Made by a program: the position numbers and the translations under genes. The notes below the pieces were generated by a model. That model was not told the origin of the DNA, made no database searches, and saw nothing but the letters and a program-made list of their open reading frames with translations. From contig NC_092686.1 of assembly GCF_964275005.1 (NCBI RefSeq), positions 40,769,511-40,833,510 of the forward strand: 64,000 bases of DNA, read 5' to 3'. Shown here piece after piece: positions 51,080 to 60,578 of this stretch. The stretch is from Diadema setosum (taxonomy: Eukaryota; Echinodermata; Echinoidea; Diadematoida; Diadematidae). Position 1 is the first letter of the stretch. The number at the start of each line of letters is the position of its first letter.

Positions 51080-53043
51080 TATGCCCCCGCCACAGTGTGG
51101 CCGGAGGCATTATTTTTTTCAATATATTTTGATACTTTTCACATTATTTTTTAAGGCAGATGAGGCAAGAAGTGCATTCTCTGTTCATAATTACACTGAA
51201 AAGACTCAGCTATTGGTCACTCTGTGAGAGCCGTGTCTGACAAAAATGCTTTTCACTGGATGTGTAACTGTCATCAAGTCTTAAGTTACACCGAAAGTCC
51301 CAATGACGTTACTTGGCAAGTGATCGTGGCTTTGTGTTTCATGTTTGTTTTTTAGAACATGGAAACATTCAAATATTACTAGTCTTACTTCACCAAAGCT
51401 GCCACACAATCAATCTTCCATCAGCAAAAGTGTGTTGACCTCCTGATGCAGTTTGTGCATTCCTGAACATTTCAGTTCCCAGACCAATTTCTGGTATGTA
51501 GTGTTGATTTCAATAAAATCATTGGCAAGAGTTTTTGTTCGACAGATCACCTATATTGCATTTTGCCTCGTACGATGACGAGACGGTAGTACTATAAGTT
51601 GTGACCTTTCAGCCATAGAAGCACAACGTACAAGGTACTTAGTGAACTTCCAGTAGCACTACCATCTAAAACACTTCATCATAATGTACCATAGAGTGTA
51701 CTGTAAAAGTGGACATTTTTGCATATTTTGCGCAACCAGAAGCTAGCGCAAAAATAAAACCACACAAATATTTTTGCATGCCATATGTCTCAGTAGTAAA
51801 TGTCCCGATTCTGCAGATAAAAACACACAAAATTCACCTTGACAAGCCGAGCATGAAAAAATTACTCACACAAAAATATCCACTTTTAAAGTACAATATC
51901 AAATGACGCAAATTCCACTTAACCATTTTATAAAACAAAATAATGCACCTGATCAGATCAGCTGTCAGCATAGATTACCAACTCTTGGTAATTCTGCCAA
52001 GATGTCAGAAAAAAATGCATATATACTGTATATATAACTTGACTTTGCCCTTGCGAAATTTCCAATTATTCCAGAGTTACATCATGTTTATACCAGGTAA
52101 TTTCTGTCAATACCCTCCTTGACAATTACTACTTGCTTACTACCACACAGTGAAGCATTTACACTTTTGTACATCGGTTGAATTGATTAGCATGTTTACG
52201 AGACTATATTCTGCTTCACCATCAGTGTTATATCACTTCCCCTTGACTGGTGACTAAATGTAATTGTACATGTAATATGTTTGCAAAAGGGACCAGAAGT
52301 ACTGATATTTACATGCATATATCTTCATGGAACTTAGCATGTATGCTTGTACCGATGGGCAGTGATTATCTAGGGAAGTTGGGGGTCATGGGTCAAAGGT
52401 CAGGGGTCAAAGGTCAAGGTCAACTCCTCAAAATATAACTACTTTCCTTATATTTATGCAATGCCTGAAGGACTTTTTTAAAACTTGATGTATGCATGTA
52501 TAACCCAATATATATTCTGTGGGAAGTTTGTTGCCAAAAGGTCAAAGGTCAAAAGGTCAAAGGTCAAGTGAAAGTGCTAAATTGCACTTTTTCCTCCATA
52601 TCTCAAAAGTAACTCAAGGTATTGTCATGAAACTTACATATTTATGCATGTTCTACTTAACAGTGATTCTCTTTGGAACCGTGGGGTCAAAGGTCAAAGG
52701 CCAGGTTTCGATAATACTATTTTACCATTTGATACTGAAATTATACCTTTTCTCAATACCTTGAAAATTACTCAATGCATAAACTTGTAAAAGGGTCAAA
52801 AGTCAAGTGAAAATCATCAGTTCCCCCAAATACCTGCACTCTGACGTTTTAATCATTCATCCAATTGAACCTAGTTCTAGGAAAGTGAACATTCGGCACA
52901 TTTGTGGCAAACCTGTCATTTTAATATTTTGCCAATTGTGTGAAACTGTCATCACACATTGTCAAGACATTGTACTATAGACCTATTAGGAGAACCATGC
53001 ATTATGGCGGAGGCATACACCAGTCGCCGTAGCGACATTTCTA
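51080..53043 (-). mobile_element. Long copy of the 'ACTAGAAATG...ggcggaggcat' repeat, carrying AGGTCA repeats
   Basis: Read on the - strand it starts actagaaatgtcgct (53043 downward), passes tatgcctccgcc, and ends with a gccacactgtggcgggggcat block followed by an A-run (to 51070). On the + strand it holds many AGGTCA half sites (about 52,385-52,420, 52,539-52,566, 52,683-52,695). A relict TTTTTGC foldback lies inside at 51701-51892, so the block is composite. Confidence 0.55.
51701..51892. mobile_element. TA-flanked foldback element nested in the longer repeat
   Basis: Left tactgtaaaagtggacattt and right aaatatccacttttaaagta are inverted. The interior has several tttttgc strings. The outer longer repeat continues on both sides. 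Confidence 0.55.
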
Positions 53044-53345
53044 GTTTTATCTTTTAAATGTACGTAGTGGTAGGTAGTAGTATACGAAATCAGCTTGTCA
53101 GTACTTGGTTGTTCAAATCACCACCTACATTCATAGGCACTTATGAGACCACTGCACACACTCGATTGAGAAAGTTGTCGAGACAGTTTCGTGTTTAGTA
53201 TGCAGGGCTTCAACTGATCAGAGAGGCATAAACACCTCGTGAAGACTGCTAATGAAGGTAGTTCATTGGAAGACATACAGAGAGCTGATCCAAGACGGGT
53301 GGGGCCTCTACCGATCTTCCATGTCAGTGTCAAGACGAGGAAAAG

Positions 53346-53520
53346 CTATGACGACGAGGCGCCCGAGGTGCCGGGGACATTGACGTAGGTGTCGCTCTGC
53401 TCACGTTCGACTGGATTCTTGCTCTTGACCGTGAGTATTTCATCCAGTTTGTCCACCAGGAGAGTGAAGCTGGGTCTGTCCACTGGACTCACTGACCAGC
53501 AGGACATCATTACCTCGTAC
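53346..53520 (-). CDS. MET: MET-family exon G: end of kinase, tail with YVNV, stop
   Basis: Acceptor aacatccag, first base completes Val416. Encodes YEVMMSCWSVSPVDRPSF, a helix, then SDTYVNVPG and a short Ser-rich end; stop TAG (complement of 53346-53348). The YVNV site equals the Grb2-binding Y1356 site of MET. The partner tyrosine Y1349 is absent. Confidence 0.93.
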
Positions 53521-56500
53521 CTGGATGTTAGGAACCAAAGTCACAAAGAGTACCATGTGGTAAAAAAAATATATATATATTTCTCAGTATCGCCATTATG
53601 CAACTGTATCTCGAAGTGCCATCATACCCACAAGTTGCAATGGCCATAAGGCCCATTTCCAAACCACTGGTGGAGCAGTATGATTGGTATCGCATAGTTG
53701 GAAGAGACTGATAACTCGCATTACAATATGCTACAGCATTTGATATTGAGAGATATATCTTTATCTCACTCAGGTGGTTATCAACAAGATCCTGCGGATA
53801 TACACTCGAGCATTAAACATTAATTAAAGGTCCGGGCATTGGTGAATGAGTATTCTCATTACACGTATGTGGAAAGAAAAGATGAAATTATTCACATATC
53901 ACTTTTACATATCCTGCTTCAATGCATTAAAGAAAGGACGCATCATAATACTATTTGTTTTTTCGTTTTCTTTTTGCAGCTTTTGATGGGTCACTGACGA
54001 GAATCAATGAAATGAAAGAGAAGTTATGTCTGCCTGCTCTGTGATGTGTCAGCTACCAGTGCACTTGGCTGTCCAGTACTCCACACTATACTTACACGTG
54101 ATCTGGACAGTGGTCAGGCTGGTATAATCGATTTCCAGAGTGCAGGAATTTCAGGATGTCGATGTTGTCCACAGTCGGATATGGGACAATTCCTCGCGTG
54201 AGTAGCTCCCACATCACCACACCAAATGACCACTGTGGACATTGAAAATGTGAGAGTCGTTTCCTTGTGATTTTATCACTCTATGATCTATCTATGACTG
54301 TACATGTACACGTGTATATCCCACACAAACTTCATAAAAGTTTATTAACCTGTTATATATGTGAACAGAGTGTTACATGTACAACACATACAGATGGCAG
54401 AGGCAAATTCAGTTTCTCACATGCAGTGGGGTAAACAGACAAAAAATAAAGGAAATTGTAATGTCATGTATTTCGGCTTACCATACATGTACTTTCCCCA
54501 TGTTTGCTACCAATATTATTGATACACACTGTTGCTACAGTGCCATTATGTCTGCAATGAGATCACAGGTTATTTTGTACCGAAGTCATGCTTAAACATC
54601 ATAAAATGCATGCACAATGCCATTAAGAATGCGCAGTACTCAAGCCAGCTTATGGATTTTTATGCTGTCACTTTAATATTTTGTCACATGTGATATCGCA
54701 GGAAAATTTAAAGTTACAATGAACTGTATTCTATTAGTACATGCTATGATCAAACCCACTCATAACTTCTCTTGCTCTGGAAACTACACTTCTGTTTACC
54801 TTTCTGTAGGCCCATCTATCCCCCCCCCCCCCCCCCAATAAAATAGGACAAATAAAAAAGTAAAGAGCCATTTTTAGCTATCATTCACCAGAGTGGGAAA
54901 GAACATCTCTCAAAAGTTGTATAAAGTACCAAAGTGTGATGTCATATATCCATTCATCGCTGTGGAAACTATTTCTTAACAACATCACCTGGCCTGAGTA
55001 TTTATGCATGCACCTGGCTCCAACCCAACCTATAACAAAAGACTGTGACACCATCACTTCGGTACTTGGTGAGAGAAAGTTAGCTAGAAGACAGAGGGTC
55101 TCTCATATCTCACCACATCCGTCTTTGTGTTGTAGATGTTCCTCTCCAGACACTCCATAGCCATCCACCTGACTGGCAGCTTGGCCGAGCGGTCCTTGGC
55201 ACTGTAGTAGTCCCTCTCATAGATGTCCCTGGACAGGCCAAAGTCGGCCACCTTGACCACCAGGTCTTCGTCCAGCATGCAGTTGCGGGCGGCCAGGTCG
55301 CGGTGGACAAACTTAAGACTGGAGAGGTACTGCATGCCCTCCGAGATCTGACGGCAGAACTCCAAGAGTTGCCTGGCAGTGAGTTCCTGATGTAGAGAAC
55401 AAAGGTCAAAGGTGAAGGTTCACGTTCCTCATTTCTCTTATAGCCTTTTGTCCAACCTACCTGGCTATAGATCCTCTCACATCTGGTTACGGTGTACAGC
55501 AGAAAACCACACTGTCATGTACCCCATTTCCACTTCCCTTGAGGTTTTTCCTTCCTGTTCTCTTATCAGGGTCAAGATTGTAAGGTTTTACAGTATCTGA
55601 AATCTTTTACTCCCTCTTATCTAGTAACCATTTGTACACCTTTGACAATGGACAAGAAAATATATATTTTTTTGAGTTGTTTCATGGCACTGGTTTATGG
55701 CCAGAGGACAAGCATAATACAATTTATCTCATTTACCGAGTCCTCGATTCTGATTGGTTGCAATAGAGGGCATAATTTCAGCAACTGCCCCATAGTACCC
55801 AAAGTGTCACATAGTACTAAACTGCCCCCTTTCCTTGCAGTTCATATGTACAATTACTATTAATAATGCTCTGCTTCCGTAATGCGAGAGGTGGTCCTTG
55901 TCTGATGTGATTGTGATGCAATGCCTATGACACCACAGACAACAATTTGTTCACAATAATAGTGTGTGAATTGGCCAGTGCGATTGCGATCATTATTCAT
56001 AAATTTCATATGGACTGCTTCTACTCCACACTACATTGTATGACCCTCGGCACAAGCTCCTCAGGTGATAGCATGCAGTTGAGATCTCAAGGGGCAACGA
56101 TATATCAACAATGCCCTGAAAAGTAGTCCATATCTGTATATGAATCATAGAAATCATACTGTTATATCTATAGTATCTCTATATTCATATATTTATTTCT
56201 ATATCTATCTCTCTCTGCATAAATGAAGCTGTAAAACATCTATGAGGAAACCCCTATAGGCAGTATATCATTTTCACTTAGCTGCATAATATAGTAATCT
56301 GTAACTTTTGGGACCTTAATTGTTTAACAAGCTCTGCTGTTTTTAAAGTCCCCCACAACATTCTATGTATACATAAACCTGCTTCAATTTTGTAATCATA
56401 TACAAAACAATACTATGTACATGTACATATGTCCCTACGAGGGGTTTGTGCTATATGTGAATATTTTTTGTGTGATATAGATTTAAACTGAATTGAATTA

Positions 56501-59500
56501 AATTGAACTGAAAATTGTGGATGGACTCACGTTGGAGGGGTCACGCACGTAGGTGAGGATGTCACCGTTCTGCATGAAGGGCAGGATGACGTAGGGCATG
56601 TTGGTGTCGCTGCTGATGCAGACGCCGATGAGGGCGAGGACGTTGCGGTGCTTGAAGTCCTTCATCATGATCCCTTCCCTCAGGAAGCACGTGATCTCGT
56701 GGAGGCTACCTTGGTGCAGCGACTTGACCGCCACCTTGTTCTCCTTGCCGTCCTGGGTCAGCTTGCCCGCATAGACACACCCAAAGTGACCTGGGATGAG
56801 AGAGATGAAGCCATTGGTCAGAGGTGGCAAAGTTACCACCACAGTATCAAATCTAGCAGTGATAATTGAATTGTGATGTCATTCCCTTTAACAAGTACAC
56901 TTGAAATTCCTTACAACCATATCAATATAGACTTCACAAATGTGATATTGATATCAATATCGCAAATGTAATATCAATTATAATCTGGTCTTTGTTTTTA
57001 CCCAGAGTAGCTTCTTGATTATTAACACTGCTCTCTGGAGTGCCCTGCCATTATCTTTACCACAGCAGTCAAGAGGGACATTGTGGGCAGACCATCCTGT
57101 CCAGAGATGAATACAGTACCAGTCAGGATGCAGGGGGATGGGGTCGTTGACCCCACCGTGAGCAGAAAGACCCCCCCCCCCCCCAGTACTTGACAGCCCC
57201 ACCTCATCTTTATTTACATATATAAAAAATCTGTACAGCCCCTGTGTCAAGATTTAAACAATCTTGCAACTATTTTCCAGTTATAAAAAAAACGGGTAGA
57301 TATTTCAACACCCGACATTTCAGTTCTGATCCTCCTGCTTGTGAAAATATTTTTGAAGTATTCTATTAATATGCTTCATACAGGACAAAGAATGACCAAG
57401 CCAAGTCTTGTCAGTTGTCATCAAGGAAAATCTCATAAAAATGGAATCACCTACACCGTATGTAATGAAATTAATTTCTTCCATACACCTTCCATTTCTT
57501 TACTTCCATGTAGGTCCCGACCTTAAGATCTTTCAATAAATCGTAACCCAACCGATACGTAACAAAAAGTCAAAGCCTGCAGACGTGATGGTTGCAATGG
57601 AGATATACCATCATCGCCATTTTTTTTTTAATCTTTAAAAGACACTGTCAGAAGAAACAAAGCAAAAAAAATCATACCTGGCTGTAAACTTAGATTAACC
57701 CGTTGAGGACGGTTTGATTTTCCTACAACACGCATTTCCCATAGACCCTTGCCCGAGTATACTCGGGACTCGTCTTCAACGGGTTAAAAGTGGAAACAAC
57801 TATGACAAGAATTTAAGTGAAAATTGCCGGTGCATAATCTGGACAGATTTTCATGCCAACCCTTTTGCAGAGGGGAAATGATACACACCAGAGCCTAGCA
57901 CTTTGCCCAGTCCGATACTCTCCTCGTGGATAAGAACTTGGCTGATCTCGGCAGCGAGTTCGTTGTTGATTTGCTCCAGTAGAGGGCGCTGCATAATGGG
58001 CATTGCTCCGTCTATCGGTGAGCCTGGATTGGTGAGGTAGGCTGTTGAAGAGAAGACAAGAACTCAACTACATCATTCGGTTCGTACAATCTCAAGACCA
58101 AACTCTATCATCATTTCAACGTAGAATGCAATCGCACTCGCACATATACAATCAACTCTCTTTATAACGAAGGCCTCGTATTCAGTAGTTTTCTTTTATA
58201 GAAATTTCATTATAATCGAACAAATAAACAATAAAAAACATAGAGCAAATAATGCTGGGTCCTGAATTTTTACTTCACTGTAAACGGAATTTCGTTATGA
58301 CCATGTTCGTTATAATGAGAGTGCACTGTATGTCTAGAAGCAGAGCCATCAAGTGTGATAACAGTGAAAGTTTAATTTACTAGTTGTAAGAGGATCACCA
58401 CGTAACAAAGCATTTTTTAAAAAAACAAGTCATCACAGAAACAAGATCACTCAAAACAACAGATGACAATTTTTCCCTTACTGTTCACCCTTGGACCCTG
58501 CGTTGCTAGGTGTACTTCCCCTGCTGTCTCCATGGCATTAAAGGCAGCATGAGTGTTGTCGATTGGCATGCTGGCCCGTCTCTTGGACTTGTACCGGCAG
58601 CGCACCACAATCACAATGATGATGAACACCACGGCCACCAGGGCCACTATGGCAATGATGGTGCCCGCCACATGGGCCTGGGGCCCCGGTTTTTTGGGCA
58701 CCTGCAACATGCCAACGTTGTACTCCTGCACACCTCCTATGGTGACCTGTGAGAAAAATTGGATCCTGTGTGATATACACAACTTGATTCCACCCTGCCA
58801 CCCTTTTCAATAGCTTTTAACAGCTTCACCAATAGGGGCCCACATGAAAGCTATTGACTGGAATGCTGAAAATAGTCTCTTTCAAACATGCTGGAAAGCT
58901 ATCAAATCAGAATGATCAGTATATAGTGTGTAACACAACCTGAAACAGAATCATCTACCAAAAAAGACCACTGGGTGCATGAGCTCGAAGCTTGTCAAAT
59001 CAATGGTGTTGCCTGAACAGATTTACCACAAATAGAATCTGCCATATGATAAACTTATCCACAGATTATTTAGACACGTTGGGTATGACAGTACCTGTAC
59101 CAAACATAAATCTAAGTACAATTGTAGTTCTATTAGACATGCGAAGTAATACAACACTTGTGTTACCAAGGAGAATTAACAAGGCCTTTATCATGGTAAG
59201 CATAAGCCTATACTCTTATGCAGCTATGGTCTTTACTGCTACGCTAAACGTCTAATGCGGCGAGACTATTGTCTTTGGTAAGCGATGTGTCTGATGTGGC
59301 AAGACTACAAACAGTGGATGCACACACCTATATCCACTCGTTGTTTTTTTATTATCGACTATGAATAATTGGTGGCAGTTTTTCATTTTCTTATTATCAA
59401 CTATGAAAATTGGTCAATAGGTCAAAATCTGTCTCAGACCTTAAGAGGTTACTCTCAAGATAAAGCGTGTACTATCCTGGTGTCTGTGACTGATTCATAG

Positions 59501-59843
59501 CTGATAATAAGAAAACAATGACTAAAGTAAGACCACTGGATATAGGCGGTGGATGCTTCCACTGTTCGTAGTCTCACCGCATCAGATGTTTAGCGTAACA
59601 GCAAAGACAATAGCTGCATCCTCTGCCTAGATTCTAAAGGCTTACTGTGGGAGAAAGAAACAACAAACTGTGCATATATATTACCTGGACTTCATAGAAA
59701 TTTGAGTCATCTGTGGATGCCTGTAGTTCAGCAGGAACCTCGCATTTGATGAACGTTGACTGAAGCTCTTGAATAGCACATTGCTGGTTACCAACAGTGA
59801 CTAAGACCTGGTCCTTGTTGCTAACAAGATCCAGGTATTCTCC
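53346..59843 (-). CDS. MET: MET-family receptor tyrosine kinase, 3' part (seven exons; 5' end beyond window)
   Basis: Seven - strand exons with GT-AG junctions and matching phases join to 1422 nt: 473 residues plus stop. Numbering from the first visible residue: end of an IPT/TIG domain 1-66, transmembrane helix about 80-101, short juxtamembrane region, kinase about 185-445, tail to 473. Kinase hallmarks are intact: GSGHFGCV loop (191-198), VAVK Lys215, HRDLAARN with Asp309, DFG Asp327, activation-loop YYS at 339-341 (MET Y1234/Y1235 equivalents) and WSFG. The tail ends with TYVNV (Tyr461). IPT plus this kinase type is specific to the MET/RON receptors, which bind HGF or MSP in vertebrates; ligand here is unknown. 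Sema, PSI and earlier IPT exons are not in the window. Confidence 0.93.
53521..54095 (-). other. MET-family intron F-G
   Basis: AT-rich, no feature recognised. Confidence 0.5.
54096..54232 (-). CDS. MET: MET-family exon F: kinase C-lobe
   Basis: Acceptor tgtccacag, donor CACGT|GTAAGT, phase 0 to 2. Encodes WSFGVVMWELLTRGIVPYP, then LHSGNRLYQPDHCPDHV. It has no long open frame of its own; it was found by joining exon E (TDV|WSFG) and exon G (HV|YEVMM). Confidence 0.95.
54233..55113 (-). other. MET-family intron E-F
   Basis: Holds a C16-like run near 54,820-54,836; nothing else supported. Confidence 0.5.
55114..55386 (-). CDS. MET: MET-family exon E: catalytic and activation loops
   Basis: Acceptor ctacatcag, donor GTG|GTGAGA, 91 codons, phase 0 to 0. 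Contains FVHRDLAARNCMLDE, VADFGLSRDIYERDYYSAKD, then KLPVRWMAMECLE. All catalytic residues and the twin activation-loop tyrosines are present. Confidence 0.96.
55387..56530 (-). other. MET-family intron D-E
   Basis: AT-rich, no repeat or coding signal confirmed. Confidence 0.5.
56531..56790 (-). CDS. MET: MET-family exon D: kinase N-lobe
   Basis: Acceptor catcccag, donor AAC|GTGAGT, phase 1 to 0. Encodes GHFGCVYAGKL, VAVKSLH (catalytic Lys), REGIMMKDFKHRNVLALIGV, and LPFMQNGDILTYVRDPSN. The match to MET [20 protein letters not shown] is strong. Confidence 0.95.
56791..57888 (-). other. MET-family intron C-D with mini-MITE
   Basis: A C14-like run near 57,171-57,185 and the 85-bp element at 57699-57783. 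Confidence 0.55.
57699..57783. mobile_element. 85-bp TTAA-flanked mini-MITE, copy 3
   Basis: cccgttgaggacgg ... cgtcttcaacggg, flanked by perfect TTAA on both sides (57695-57698, 57784-57787). This is the best-preserved of the three copies. Confidence 0.85.
57889..58041 (-). CDS. MET: MET-family exon C: juxtamembrane to glycine loop
   Basis: Acceptor tcttcaacag, donor CTCTG|GTGTGT, phase 1 to 1. Encodes LLEQINNELAAEISQVLI, then HEESIGLGKVLGS, equivalent to the LNPELVQAV...VIGRG entry into the MET kinase. The overlapping 84-codon open frame in another register is not the coding frame. A perfect CTCF-like core match lies inside on the + strand (57976-57989). Confidence 0.92.
58149..58328. mobile_element. 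180-bp TA-flanked 'ttataacgaa' MITE, copy 2
   Basis: Left TA-caatcaactctctttataac, right gttataatgagagtgcactg-TA. Same length as the copy at 32994-33173. Confidence 0.75.
58482..58746 (-). CDS. MET: MET-family exon B: transmembrane helix and juxtamembrane
   Basis: Acceptor ttctcacag, donor ACA|GTAAGG, phase 0 to 1. After KKPGPQAHV comes a hydrophobic helix AGTIIAIVALVAVVFIIIVI and the stop-transfer RCRYKSKRR. The following 40 residues are polar and contain no DYR motif of the vertebrate MET Cbl-docking segment. Confidence 0.9.
59203..59644. mobile_element. Foldback MITE, 'gcggcgagac' family, copy 2 (enlarged)
   Basis: Left taagcc, gcagctatggtctttactgc, gctaaacgtctaatgcgg; right ccgcatcagatgtttagcg, aatagctgcatcctctgcc, aggctta. 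About 160 bp longer than copy 1 because the loop holds extra sequence, including gataaagcgtgtactatcc, which recurs at about 59,930. Confidence 0.7.
59685..59843 (-). CDS. MET: MET-family exon A: end of last IPT domain
   Basis: Acceptor ccatttccag, donor CAG|GTAATA, 53 codons, phase 0 to 0. Contains GNQQCAIQELQSTFIKCEVP, like the VGNKSC...VLCTVP stretch of the last MET IPT domain. The open frame extends past both splice sites. Confidence 0.85.
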
Positions 59844-60578
59844 CTGGAAATGGCATATATATATATATAATTTTTTTTTAATGCAGTTCAAGTCTGTCTC
59901 GGGCCATAAGAGGTCACTCTCAGGATAAAGCGTGTACTATCCTGGTGTCTGAGATGATGCCAATAACTGTACCCGCATGCACGACTTGACATAAGTGGTG
60001 GCTCAATGGCCCTGGGCCACTAAAAAAAAGAAATTGATAATGGGCCACCCGGGCCAACTACCAACATGGTCCAAATTGCCACAGATGTTAACTTCTGGTG
60101 GCAATATTGGGCAACTAAAAATCAAGATAGACTTTTAAGTTTCCTAACATTTTTGGCCACTACTTTTTTCAGGCGACTGACATGTCAAATTAAAAAATTT
60201 CAATGGCCAAAATGGGCCACCAGATTAAAAAGAGATTACAGTTTGGAGCCCTGAAATTAGTTGTGGTTCCCTGAAGATTCAAAGGACTCTTTAACAAATG
60301 CTCTTGTTTTAAGTGCTGTGATAGATTACACATTAATTGGTTAAATGATGTGCAATAATGAACATGAAAGTTAACAGTAAATGTCACATCCACAACCCAG
60401 TTTGCAACATTTTAAAGGTTTTTGATATGATAATTATGTCATGGTGCAGTAACATTTCCTTCAAACTATGGGTATCATGTGTCAAGGCTGAAATGTATTA
60501 GAATCTTAAGAGAGAGTTTGATCTTATATTAGCACACTATCAAAATGTATGTTTATCACACTGACAAAATTTGCATTG
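59844..60578. other. Upstream MET-family intron, no exon recognised
   Basis: Contains a ~58-bp repeat (59,895-59,953) matching 59,430-59,486. The remaining sequence includes several gggccac/gccact strings but no IPT-like exon. Confidence 0.5.

Noticed and set aside
57813..58067. 84-codon - strand open frame over MET-family exon C
   Set aside because: Wrong register: the frame fixed by flanking splice phases encodes the kinase entry segment instead.
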